Shown here: positions 18,951 to 28,000 of the stretch, piece after piece
How positions within the stretch are numbered: the first letter of the stretch is position 1
Layout of the letters: every line of letters starts with the position of its first letter
Assembly: GCA_040954445.1 (NCBI GenBank)
Contig: CP144361.1
Span: forward strand, 1,116,001-1,180,000
Origin: Burkholderia sp.
Lineage (GTDB): Bacteria > Pseudomonadota > Gammaproteobacteria > Burkholderiales > Burkholderiaceae
Length of the DNA stretch: 64,000 nucleotides
Direction: 5' to 3'
Notes under the pieces: generated by a model
The model's database searches: none
Seen by the model: the letters and a program-made list of their open reading frames with translations, nothing else
What the model was told of the DNA's origin: nothing
Translations under genes and position numbers: made by a program

Positions 18951-19290
18951 TTATTAATCCACAATTTGTGATCTTGAATCAAGCTGCATCGCAAATCGGT
19001 TGATGTATGCAATAGAGAGCGACACGCTTTGGTGATTTCTGGAGATGACGCAGATGGCTGATGACCGCTTTTTTGAGATGCCCCTTGGGCCGTGATGGAG
19101 CTTGTTTTGTCACGTTCGCCTTCAGCGAAGCATTGAGCATTTCGTCAGAATTCGGTTCTGGGCTGTACGACGGAAGGTAGAATACTTCGATCTCGTCGAA
19201 GGGCATGGGCTAACCATGCCGAGACCGGCTTGGCGTGATGAACTTTTAGGTTGTCAAGAATCAAAAATACCTTTTTGCTGCGTATGTCTT
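18951..19290 (-). mobile_element. IS630-family remnant with one end
   Basis: The end sequence (TTAATCCACAATTTGTGATC) lies directly after the stop of a C-terminal IS630-type transposase piece. Similar ends occur at 56733 and around the hairpin elements, which links those elements to this IS type. Confidence 0.7.
18979..19206 (-). pseudogene. IS630-family transposase, C-terminal fragment
   Basis: A 75-residue piece, IEVFYLPSYSPEPNSDEMLN followed by KANVTKQAPSRPKGHLKKA, matches the end of IS630/Tc1-type DDE transposases (the LPSYSPELNPxE block with the catalytic acidic residue). The N-terminal two thirds are missing. A second C-terminal scrap is at 57961-58030. Confidence 0.8.
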
Positions 19291-19326
19291 TATTGATCCG
19301 CAATTCTTGATCTTGAAATTTCGGAT

Positions 19327-19669
19327 GAATAACGGTGATGCTCTAGTCAAGTTGCTTGACCAGATTCCGTGTGACGAACAGATCGATGTCATTGGTGGCG
19401 ACGGTGACTACGACACCATGCCATGCGGCCATTGCTGCACGAAATACCGTTCCTTCGATTCCGCTACGCGAGGGTGCTGCTCATTGGCCAGCAGATATGC
19501 CCGGTGCGACGTGACGTAACGACGCGGTTGATGCAATTGCCCGTGAAGGTTGTCGAGAATGGAAGAAAGACAGTGGCTACCACCGGTGATCGTTTATTGA
19601 TCGCGAATTTCAAATCAATATGCCTTTTGATACCATGGCGTCCTTATACTCCATTTATGCAACAACGCC
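19327..19669 (+). mobile_element. IS903-group IS, decayed internal and right-end fragment
   Basis: Diverged transposase codons ~178-265 ([20 protein letters not shown]) end in a frameshifted tail. A 22-bp TTGATC...GATCAA near-palindrome at 19595-19616 and then the right terminal repeat (CATTTATGCAACAACGCC) follow. The copy is old. Confidence 0.8.
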
Positions 19670-19718
19670 TCCCGCTGCCGGGTCGGGCTGATAAGCCTAC
19701 TGAAAAAGCTTCTACGGT

Positions 19719-19842
19719 GTCATCCCAAGCCGAGCCAGCACCGGGCCAACGCTCGCAAGACTCAACCGCGCACTGAATTTCGGTTCAATCAGCTCACGCA
19801 GGATCTGCGGCGTCCAAAGCTCGAGGTCGAATCTGTACTGCC
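19719..19842 (-). pseudogene. Transposase HTH fragment, IS630-like
   Basis: The minus strand encodes QYRFDLELWTPQILRELIE and then RLSLASVGPVLARLGMT, the second winged helix of IS630-type transposases. No start, no catalytic domain. The rest of 19670-19990 holds no recognisable gene. Confidence 0.55.
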
Positions 19843-19871
19843 ATAAATTTTCCCGTTGACCAGGCAAACAC

Positions 19872-19905
19872 TTGACACTCCTGCCACGGCAAGAGTGTAC
19901 ACGGC
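19872..19905 (+). promoter_or_regulatory. MerR-family operator-like promoter
   Basis: TTGACA is followed by a 19-bp spacer containing the dyad ACTCCTGCC-AC-GGCAAGAGT and then GTACAC. A long 19-bp spacer with a dyad between the boxes is typical of MerR, CueR, ZntR and CadR-regulated promoters. No metal-resistance or regulator gene remains on either side, so it would be an orphan. The -10 box is weak. Confidence 0.4.
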
Positions 19906-20007
19906 CCTATCCCGAGCCCCGTTCTCAAAAGCAAGGCGCGCTTGCCGCGCCCTGGACCCTTGGGCCCGTGCCAATACCTTGTGTAAGCCCAGCCACGATA
20001 CATACTA

Positions 20008-20104
20008 TTGATCCGCAATTCGTAATTTTGAAATTGAAAAGGCGTCCCATCATGGGATGAACATGGGGAAACGAGACATGAGGGACGCTTTTCATTTTCA
20101 AAAT
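20008..20104. repeat. Hairpin MITE, left part (split by an IS)
   Basis: The left end TTGATCCGCAATTCGTAATT follows a TA at 20006-20007. The matching right end resumes at 21283-21299 and is followed by TA. Removing the IS and one 9-bp target copy gives a 114-bp element with inverted ends and the shared loop motif AACGAGACATGAGG. TA at both borders is the IS630/Tc1-type target duplication. Confidence 0.8.
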
Positions 20105-21273
20105 GGCGTTGTTGCATAAATCGAGCGTGAGGACACAAGGGCATCGACGGGGCGTTCGTTACATAAATCGAGCCAGATCCGCTGACGTTTACGCGCGACG
20201 ATCGCGGGGCCAGCCTCCTATCAAGTCAGATTCCAGAGTAACTGCCTAATTTTTGCCAAGAAAATGCGCAAGGACATACACAAGAAAGGTGAGCCGAAGG
20301 TACGCTACCGTGTCAGGAATTGGGCGGCCTATAATGAAGGCCTGATCAACCGGGGGAACGTAACAATATGGATAGATGAAGCCGTCCTTGCCAGAATACC
20401 CGATGCCATACCCACACGTGGTCGCCCGTGTCTATACGGCGATACGCTGATTCAGGCATTACTTGGCGTGAAGACCGTCTATCGACTGACGTTGCGCGCC
20501 CTGCAAGGTTTCACCCAAAGTCTGCGCGATCTGGCCTTCCCGAGCTTGCCGGTGCCGAATTACACCACGCTCTGTCGCCGGGCAAAAACGCTTGATGTCG
20601 AACTGCCGATCCTTCGTGACAATGAACCAGATCCATCTGGTTGTCGACAGCACCGGTCTGAAGGTCTATGGAGAAGGTGAATGGAAGGTGCGCCAGCACG
20701 GCTACTCGAAGCGGCGCACGTGGCGTAAAGTCCATCTCGCGCTCAACGCGAATACGGGTCAAGTGCATGCCGCGCTAATGACGAATCAGAATGTGGCTGA
20801 CGGTGACGCTCTGGCCAAGTTGCTCGACCAGATTCCACGCGAAGAACAAATCGATGTCATCGGCGGTGATGGTGCCTACGACACACAGCCATGCCATGCG
20901 GCCATTGCTGCACGCAGTGCTATTCCTTCGATTCCGCCACGCGAGGGTGCCGTTCATTGGCCAGCGGATATGCCCGGTGCGGCGTGGCGTAATGGCGCGG
21001 TTGATGCAATTGCCCGTGACGGTCGTCGAGAATGGAAGCAAGACACTGGCTACCACCGGCGATCGCTTGCCGAGAATGCGATGTATCGGTTCAAGACCCT
21101 CACCGGCAACTGTCTCTGGGCGCGTCACATCGAGGCGCAGGCGACCGAGGTCTCCATTCGCGTCGGCGTCATCAAGCGTATGGCGGACCTCGCTCGTCCG
21201 CAATCTGTTCGTATCGCCTGAAATTACCCGTCGATGCTATTGCATCCTCATACTCGATTTATGTAACAACGCC
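20105..21273 (+). mobile_element. IS903-group IS with extra right end, 9-bp duplication
   Basis: A 46-bp solo right end (20105-20150) is followed by a complete forward copy (20151-21273). The whole unit is flanked by TTTCAAAAT (20096-20104 and 21274-21282). The duplication therefore belongs to the outer ends: the solo right end and the copy's own right end. The unit seems to have moved as one piece into the hairpin MITE. Confidence 0.9.
20264..21221 (+). pseudogene. IS903-group transposase, single-base insertion
   Basis: It matches the intact transposase throughout except for one extra A near 20629 (NEPIHL becomes NEPDPSG), which shifts the frame just before the first catalytic Asp. The remainder is open to the VRIA end. 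Confidence 0.9.
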
Positions 21274-21303
21274 TTTCAAAATTACGAATTGCGGATCAAT
21301 AAA

Positions 21304-21331
21304 CGAGTCGTCGACTTCAGTCGACGACTCG
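21304..21331. repeat. Perfect 12-bp-stem hairpin
   Basis: CGAGTCGTCGAC and its exact complement are separated by TTCA. There is no T run, so it is not a standard terminator for either strand. It lies about 205 bp upstream of the wcbO start and could be a leftover terminator or an operator. The rest of 21332-21535 is the presumed promoter region of the wcb operon. Confidence 0.6.
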
Positions 21332-21535
21332 CCTTCGCGCATGCGATCCAGTACCATCAGCTGTATTTCTTCCAACGCCGACCGAGATACCGTTCGTCCG
21401 TCGCTCTTCATGTCGGGTTAAACAGAGACAGTAAAAATTTGTTCCCTAATTTCTTGATTTATGAGCAACCAGCGGTGTGTTGCACTTCACGCTTGGAAGC
21501 GCTGTATCTAAACAACCGGATCCGCTACAATAGCG

Positions 21536-22741
21536 ATGCCTCGCTCATTTCTAGTGCTGCAAGGCACGGCTTCACTTTTTTTCAGTCGTCTAGCGGATGC
21601 GCTAGACAAGCGCGGTCATGCCGTGTATCGCGTCAATTTCTGCGGTGGAGACTGGTTCTATGGCAGGAAGGACAATGCCATAAACTACGGAGGAAGGCTT
21701 GTCGACCTGCCGGCCTGGTACGCCGCCCTGGTGCAGCGCAAATACGTAACCGACGTCCTGATGTTCGGTGACTGCCGCGACGTCCACCGTCCTTTGCACC
21801 CGATCGCTGAACAATATGGCTTGCGCGTGCACGTATTCGAGGAGGGCTATGTTCGCCCGTATTGGATCACGCTCGAGTCGCATGGCGTCAATGACCGATC
21901 GCGCATGCCGAGGGATCCCACCGAATATCTGCGGCTGCGTAAGTACACTCCATCCGCAGAACTCGGGGAGCCAACCGGTTACAACCTCTACGAACGCATC
22001 TTCCACGATATCAGCTATCGTTTCGCCAATGCGCTGCTGGCCTGGCGTTTTCCCCGCTATCGCAGCCACCGACCACGTAACGGTTTCGTCGAGTACAGCG
22101 GGCTGGCGTTTCGAGCGCTACTGCAAGGGTGCCATCGGCGAGATGCCGAGCGCGTCACGCACGAACTGTTCGATGCCGGCTGCCCTTACTACCTGTTTCC
22201 GCTACAGCTGAATTCGGATGCACAGATCGTCGTACATTCGCCCTTCGAGGGCGTGCGCGAAGCGATAGACTATGTGGTGCGCTCGTTTGCCCGACATGCC
22301 TCGCGAGATGCCATGCTACTGATCAAGAACCATCCGCTCGACACCGGCGTGATCGAATATCAGCGCTTTGCGTTATCGATCGCGCGCAAGGCTGGTATCG
22401 TCGAGCGGATTCGCTTTATCAACTCCGGGCATCTTCCGACCCTGCTCGAACGCGCGCGTGGCGTGGTGGTGGTCAACAGCACGGTAGGCCTGTCGGCACT
22501 GCACCATAAGCGCCCCCTGATCGCGCTGGGCGCGGCGATCTACAATATGCCAGGACTGACCTGGCAGGGCAGGCTCGATGACTTCTGGCATCAAAGTGAA
22601 TTGCCTGACATGACCCTCTATCACGCGTTTCTCGACTATGTGATGCACCACACGCAGATCAACGGCGATTTCTATACGCGCACAGGTATCGAGATGGCGG
22701 TGCGCGGCGCCGTCGAGCGCCTGGATCGTGCCGATGCGTAG
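21536..22741 (+). CDS. wcbO: KpsS-like capsule polysaccharide glycosyltransferase (WcbO)
   Basis: A 401-residue cytoplasmic protein of the capsule synthesis family (KpsS/LipB type). KpsS proteins add Kdo to a lipid to start the capsule linker. The family pattern is seen in LVLQGTASLFFSRLADAL at the N-terminus, VHVFEEGYVRPYWITLE, the central FPLQLNSDAQIVVHSPF and LLIKNHPLDTG, and the late VVVNSTVGLSALHHKRP loop. It is the first gene of the operon and overlaps wcbP by 8 bp. Gene order and types match the capsule I genes wcbO-T of B. pseudomallei as I know them. The exact acceptor is inferred, and may be the lipid made by the downstream genes. Frame intact. Confidence 0.85.
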   Translation: MPRSFLVLQGTASLFFSRLADALDKRGHAVYRVNFCGGDWFYGRKDNAINYGGRLVDLPAWYAALVQRKYVTDVLMFGDCRDVHRPLHPIAEQYGLRVHVFEEGYVRPYWITLESHGVNDRSRMPRDPTEYLRLRKYTPSAELGEPTGYNLYERIFHDISYRFANALLAWRFPRYRSHRPRNGFVEYSGLAFRALLQGCHRRDAERVTHELFDAGCPYYLFPLQLNSDAQIVVHSPFEGVREAIDYVVRSFARHASRDAMLLIKNHPLDTGVIEYQRFALSIARKAGIVERIRFINSGHLPTLLERARGVVVVNSTVGLSALHHKRPLIALGAAIYNMPGLTWQGRLDDFWHQSELPDMTLYHAFLDYVMHHTQINGDFYTRTGIEMAVRGAVERLDRADA

Positions 22742-23528
22742 CCAAGTCTCGGCCCATCATGTTGTCATCACCGGTGCCAGCGCCGGCCTAGGTCTCGCGC
22801 TTGCGCTGGCCCATGCCGCTTCGGGCATGGTGCTGGGCCTGGTCGGACGCGACCCACTTCGCATCGATGCGGTCGCAACGGCCTGTCGCGCGAGTGGCGC
22901 GACGGTCGAGACCGGCATCGTTGATGTACGCAACACGGCAGCCATCGGTGCCTGGCTCGATGCCTTCGATGCGCGCTACCCGATCACACTCTTAATTGCA
23001 AATGCCGGTGTCGCCAGCACGATTGCCTCCGCCGATGATTGGGAAGAGAGCGAACATGCCCGCGTCGTGATCGACACCAATCTTTACGGCATGCTGAATA
23101 CCGTGTTTCCGGTAATCAAGCGCATGCGGGAGCGGCGTCATGGCCGGATCGCGGTGGTAGCCTCGATCGCCGCCCTACGCGGCATGGAGATCTCCCCCGC
23201 CTATTGCGCCAGCAAGTCCGCGATCAAGGCCTGGGCCGACTCCGTGCGGCCCAGGCTCAAGCGCGATGGCCTGGCGGTCACAGTTATCTTGCCAGGCTTC
23301 GTGAAGACTTCGATGAGCGACGTGTTTCCTGGCGAGAAGCCTTTCCTCTGGAGCGCTGAGCACGCGGCCGCACATATTCGGCGTAAGCTCGAGGCAGGTC
23401 GCAGCGAGATCGCCTTCCCGGCCCTGCTCGCGTGTGGCATGCGCCTGCTGCCGCTGCTGCCTATCGCGCTCGCGGATGCGATCCTCGAGCGCCTGTCCTA
23501 CCTACCCGCGAAGGGCCACGCCAATTGA
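22734..23528 (+). CDS. wcbP: Short-chain dehydrogenase/reductase (WcbP)
   Basis: A 264-residue classical SDR. TGASAGLGLALA binds the NAD(P) cofactor, IANAG is the NNAG-like strand, and SPAYCASKSAIKAW holds the catalytic Tyr and Lys with a Ser upstream (VVASIAAL). The ATG at 22734 overlaps the wcbO stop; an in-frame GTG two codons earlier is an alternative. SDRs of this class include 3-ketosphinganine reductases. With an alpha-oxoamine synthase (wcbT) in the same operon, reduction of a 3-keto amino lipid is a reasonable role, but substrate is inferred only. It overlaps the next gene by 4 bp. Confidence 0.85.
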   Translation: MRSQVSAHHVVITGASAGLGLALALAHAASGMVLGLVGRDPLRIDAVATACRASGATVETGIVDVRNTAAIGAWLDAFDARYPITLLIANAGVASTIASADDWEESEHARVVIDTNLYGMLNTVFPVIKRMRERRHGRIAVVASIAALRGMEISPAYCASKSAIKAWADSVRPRLKRDGLAVTVILPGFVKTSMSDVFPGEKPFLWSAEHAAAHIRRKLEAGRSEIAFPALLACGMRLLPLLPIALADAILERLSYLPAKGHAN

Positions 23529-25069
23529 GTGCGTCGCTTGTCTTCGATTTGGCCATAGTGCCAGCCATCGCACTGTCGTTCGCGCTCGACGCGGTCGCAG
23601 TGCCGCGCGCGCCGCTGACGCGAGCGCTGCTGTCGTCGATGCTTCACATTCTTTCGGTATGCTTTCTCGCTAGTCTGGCATTCGCACTGACCTTGCGCCC
23701 GATCTTCTCGGCCTGCTCAGCACTAGCGCTGGTCGGGTTGGCGGCGGTCGTCAGCAATGCGAAGTACGAGTCCTTGCGCGAACCTTTTGTGTTCACGGAC
23801 CTGAGCCTGTTCAGCCAGTTGTTTGCCCATCTTCGGCTCTATCTGCCCTTCCTAAGCGCCGGCAAAGTGGTCGCGATCAGTGTGGGCATCGCGCTTGTGA
23901 TCGCAAGCTTTGTCGTCGAGCGACCCCTACCGCCTGCCGCCGCCCTTCCGGTCTGGCTAGCGGTGGCGCTGTCGTTCGCGCTTGCGACAGTGATCGCCAC
24001 GCGCCTTCCGCTCACGCTGGAGCCCTCGACCGACCAGTGCCGCCACGGTTTCTTTGCGGTATTCGTAGCCTACCTATTCAATGGCCTTCGCCCAGCCACC
24101 TTCCGCCGCTTTCGCGAATGCCTGGCTGGCTCGCCGTTCGCGACCGGTAAGCCGATCCGACGCCCGGACGTGGTGCTGATCCAGAGCGAATCGTTCTTCG
24201 ATGCGCGTCGACTGGGCCCATCGATCGAGCCCGGCCTACTGCGCTGTTTCGACCAGGCGTGTAGTGAAGCCGTCTGGTACGGCGAGATGACGGTGCCAGC
24301 CTGGGGAGCAAACACCATGCGCACCGAGTTCGCGGTGTTGACGGGCACCGCCTCGCAGTCGCTCGGTTACGCGCGTTTTTATCCTTACGCCTTCGTCAGG
24401 CAGCGGCTTGCCTCGCTGCCTGCCTTGTTCGGGCGTGGCGGTTACGAGACAGTAGCGATTCATCCCTATTACGCTGATTTTTTTGGACGAAACCGGGTAT
24501 TTCCCTTGCTTGGTTTCGAGCGTTTCCTCGATATCGGTCATTTCGCCTCGGTATCGCGCGCCGGCCCTTACGTGTCGGACGCGGCGGTGGGCGAGGCAAT
24601 CGTTATGGAACTCGACACAGCGGAGCTGGAACGCCCTCGTTTCGTGTTCGCCATTACGATGGAAAACCACGGTCCCCTACATCTTGAAACAGTGCAGCCG
24701 GGCGAGGCGACTTCGCGACATACTCTCGGTAACGATGCCCAATGGCGGGACCTGACCGCATATTTGCGACATATTGAAAATGCAGATGCAATGCTCGGAC
24801 GCCTGCTGGATCATTTGTCTTCGAGCGACAGGCAGACCGTGGTCTGTTTTTACGGAGATCATGTTCCCGGGCTGTCGAAGATTTTCGACGGGTTGGACGT
24901 GAACCCGGAGCATAGCGATTATTTCATCTGGCGAAATTTCGAGGTTGATAAACCGGAACGTCAGGACTTGCAGGCCGAGATGCTGGGGGGGCTGCTGCTG
25001 CAAGCGACACAGCAGGGTAGTGGAAGAAGTCGCATGGACCAGTCGCGGGCACCAGAGAAAACGCCATAA
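23525..25069 (+). CDS. wcbQ: Membrane sulfatase-fold transferase/phosphoglycerol transferase-like (WcbQ)
   Basis: A 514-residue protein with several hydrophobic helices in the first ~170 residues, then a periplasmic alkaline-phosphatase/sulfatase domain. Family features are PDVVLIQSESFFDARRLG, AWGANTMRTEFAVLTG (the Thr nucleophile region of LtaS/OpgB-like enzymes), FAITMENHGPLHLE and CFYGDHVPGLSK (metal-binding Asp/His). Start: TTG at 23525, which overlaps the wcbP stop and lines up with the first hydrophobic segment; a longer GTG start at 23432 would lie inside wcbP. Such enzymes move phosphoglycerol or phosphoethanolamine head groups onto surface glycans or lipids. The donor and acceptor here are unknown. 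Confidence 0.78.
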   Translation: MSASLVFDLAIVPAIALSFALDAVAVPRAPLTRALLSSMLHILSVCFLASLAFALTLRPIFSACSALALVGLAAVVSNAKYESLREPFVFTDLSLFSQLFAHLRLYLPFLSAGKVVAISVGIALVIASFVVERPLPPAAALPVWLAVALSFALATVIATRLPLTLEPSTDQCRHGFFAVFVAYLFNGLRPATFRRFRECLAGSPFATGKPIRRPDVVLIQSESFFDARRLGPSIEPGLLRCFDQACSEAVWYGEMTVPAWGANTMRTEFAVLTGTASQSLGYARFYPYAFVRQRLASLPALFGRGGYETVAIHPYYADFFGRNRVFPLLGFERFLDIGHFASVSRAGPYVSDAAVGEAIVMELDTAELERPRFVFAITMENHGPLHLETVQPGEATSRHTLGNDAQWRDLTAYLRHIENADAMLGRLLDHLSSSDRQTVVCFYGDHVPGLSKIFDGLDVNPEHSDYFIWRNFEVDKPERQDLQAEMLGGLLLQATQQGSGRSRMDQSRAPEKTP

Positions 25070-25071
25070 AG

Positions 25072-28000
25072 ATGAACGGAAAGATTGCAATTGTTGGGAT
25101 TGCTTGCCGCTTTCCGGGGGTGTCAATAATCCGGAGGAACTCTGGCGCCTGTTGTGCGAAGAGCGCGATGCCGTCACGCAAATTCCGGTCGGGCGCTTTG
25201 GTATGGACTTCTACCAGCACCCTTCCAAACGTGAGCCCGGCAAGAGCTATACGTTTGCGGCCGGTGTGTTGGACGACATCGCAGGATTCGATGCGGCATT
25301 TTTCGGTATCTCACCGCGCGAAGCGAGACAGATGGATCCGCAGCAGCGCCTGCTGCTCGAACTCGCCTGGGAAGCGTTCGAGCATGCTGGCTTGCGCCCG
25401 CGCGACATGCGCGGGCGTGATTGCGGCGTATTCGTGGGCGTGGCGAGCCCTGACTACGGCAATCGCAGGATGGACGACCTGAATTTGGTCGATCCATACT
25501 CGGCTACCGGCAACACGCTCAGCATCGTCTCCAACCGCGTTTCCTATCTGTTCGACCTGCGAGGTCCGAGCCTGTCGGTCGACACGGCCTGCTCGTCTTC
25601 GCTGGTCGCGCTGCACCAGGCGGTGCAGGTGCTGCGCTCGGGTGAGACTGAAATGGCGCTGGTTGGCGGCGTGAACCTGCTGATGCATCCGCTCGGTTTC
25701 GTCAGCTTCTCGAAGGCCTCGATGCTCTCGCCGCGTGGGCGCTGCCGTGCCTTCGACGCCGACGGCGACGGCTACGTGCGCGCCGAGGGTGGTGCCTTCG
25801 TACTACTCAAGCCGCTCGAGCGGGCGCTGGCAGACGGTGATACGATCCACGCCGTGATCACCGGATCGGGCGTCAACTCCGACGGCTACACGCAAGGTGG
25901 CATCAGCGTGCCGGGCGCGGCTACCCAGGCTGAGCTGCTGCGCAGCGTCTACGTGCGCGCCGGCGTCGATCCGCAGACGGTGTCCTATCTCGAGGCGCAC
26001 GGCACCGGCACGGCGGTGGGCGACCCGATCGAAGCACGTGCGCTGATCGAGGTGATGTCGGCCGGACGTCCGGTCGACAGGCCGTTGCTGATCGGCTCGA
26101 TCAAGACTAATATCGGTCACCTTGAAACCGCCTCGGGTATGGCCGGTCTGCTGAAGGCCGTGTTGTGCCTGAAACACCGCGCGGTGCCGCGCTCGCTGCA
26201 CTTTCAGACGCCCAACCCTGCAATTGATTTTGCGGGCGGTCGGCTGCGCGTAGTCGAGCGCTACACCTCGCTCGACAGCGAGGATGAGAATGCATCGCTT
26301 ACGGTCGGCATTAACTCCTTCGGTTTCGGTGGAACAAATGCCCACGTGGTGCTAAGCTCGGCACCCGCCGTGCTGGACGCGCCACAGGCCGAAACCGCGA
26401 CGGTGGCGGTTTCGAGCCTGTCACCGCTGGTGCTGTCGGCACGCTCGCCACAGGCCTTCGGTGCGCTTGCCACGCGCTACCTGGCCGTGCTCGAAGGTGG
26501 TGCCGACTGGCAGTCAGTCGCAGCCACCGCCGCGCGGTGCCGCCAATGGTTCGCCCATCGCCTGGTGATTGCACCAGCTTCGCTCGAGGAGGGACGCGCT
26601 GCGCTGTCGGGGCTGGCCGGTGACGCTTCCGTCTCGCCGGTCGGCGTGGTGCGCGGCGAGGCACCAGTCGAGCCGGGCCGGGTTGCCTTCGTCTACTCGG
26701 GCAACGGCTGCCAATGGGCAGGCATGGGCCGGCAGCTCTACGAAGAAACGCCACTATTCCGTGACGCGCTCGACGAGGTCGATGCGCTCTGGCGGGCGGA
26801 CGGCAGCGCCTCGCTGGTCGAGGTAATACGTGCGGGTGCCGACAAGACCTGGCTGGCCGCCACCGAAAATGCCCAGCCGCTGCTGTTCGCGATCCAGGTG
26901 GGCCTGACGCGCGTACTGACATCGCGCGGGATTCTGTACGACTTCACGATCGGCCATAGTGTCGGCGAGGTCGCGGCGGCCTGGGCTGCGAGCATCCTTA
27001 CGCTGGCTGACGCGGTGCATGTGATCAAGATCCGTAGCCGCGCCCAGGGCACCACGCGCGGCACCGGTCGGATGGCCGCGGTGGGCCTTAGCGAGGCCGC
27101 CACCAATGAAGCCATCAAGCGACTCGGCTTGAGTGGCCTGGTCGAAGTGGCTGGTATCAACAGCGCCGAGTCGGTCACGCTGGCGGGCACCCTACAGGGC
27201 CTGCAGATGATCCAGGCGGTCCAGCGCGACAGCGGTCGCTTCTACCAGCTTCTGGACCTCGACTACGCCTTCCATAGCATCCAGATGAACAGTATCGAGC
27301 CGCTGGTTCTGACGGAGCTGGCCGGGCTGGCTCCGATGATTGGCGACGGAAACTTCGTATCGACTGTGACGGGCGCCAAACTTAATGGCACGGCACTCAA
27401 CGCGCGCTACTGGTGGCGCAACATTCGCGAGCCGGTACGCTTCAGCGACGGCATCGCGAGCCTAATCGCTGAGGGCGTGCGGGTCTTCATCGAGGTGGCA
27501 CCACATTCAATCTTGCGCAGCTACATGAAGCAGGGGCTGGCCAGCGCACAGGCGCACGGTGTGGTGCTGCCCACGCTCAAGCGCCAGCAGGGTGCCGCCA
27601 CGCTTAATAGCGCGATCCTCTCGGCAGTCGCGCAAGGTGCGAGCGTCGATCTCGAGCGCTTCATACCCGCAGCGCCGGTCGTCGCGCTGCCGACCTATCC
27701 ATGGCAGCGCGAGCACTACTGTCTAGAGGCGAGCGTCGAGGGCTACAATCTCGTCAACCGCCGCCGCGAACATCTGCTGCTCGGTTACCGGCTGCACGAG
27801 CACGCCTTCGGCTGGGAGAACCAGCTCGACCCGACTAAGCTGCCGCTGCTTGCAGACCACGTGGTAGACGGCGGTATAGTCTTTCCAGGAACGGGTTACG
27901 TGGAGATGGCTCTGGCTACCGCGCGCGTCTATCTCGAAACCAACGAGGCGGCGCTCGAGAATCTTGAGATTCTCGCTCCGGTGGTGTTCCAGCCTCAGCA

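Noticed and set aside
19789..20144. Two minus-strand frames of 61 and 116 residues at 19789-20144
   Set aside because: No family features, they run over repeat elements and the operator-like site, and codon use is unlike neighbouring genes.
21304..21331. Rho-independent terminator
   Set aside because: The 12-bp stem is perfect, but no T run follows on either strand and no gene ends nearby.
24945..25071. Upstream in-frame start for wcbR inside wcbQ, giving a 2590-residue protein
   Set aside because: The extra N-terminus is an out-of-frame reading of wcbQ and lacks KS homology (KDERKDCNCWDCLPLSG); the true N-terminus lies in the other frame after 25072.
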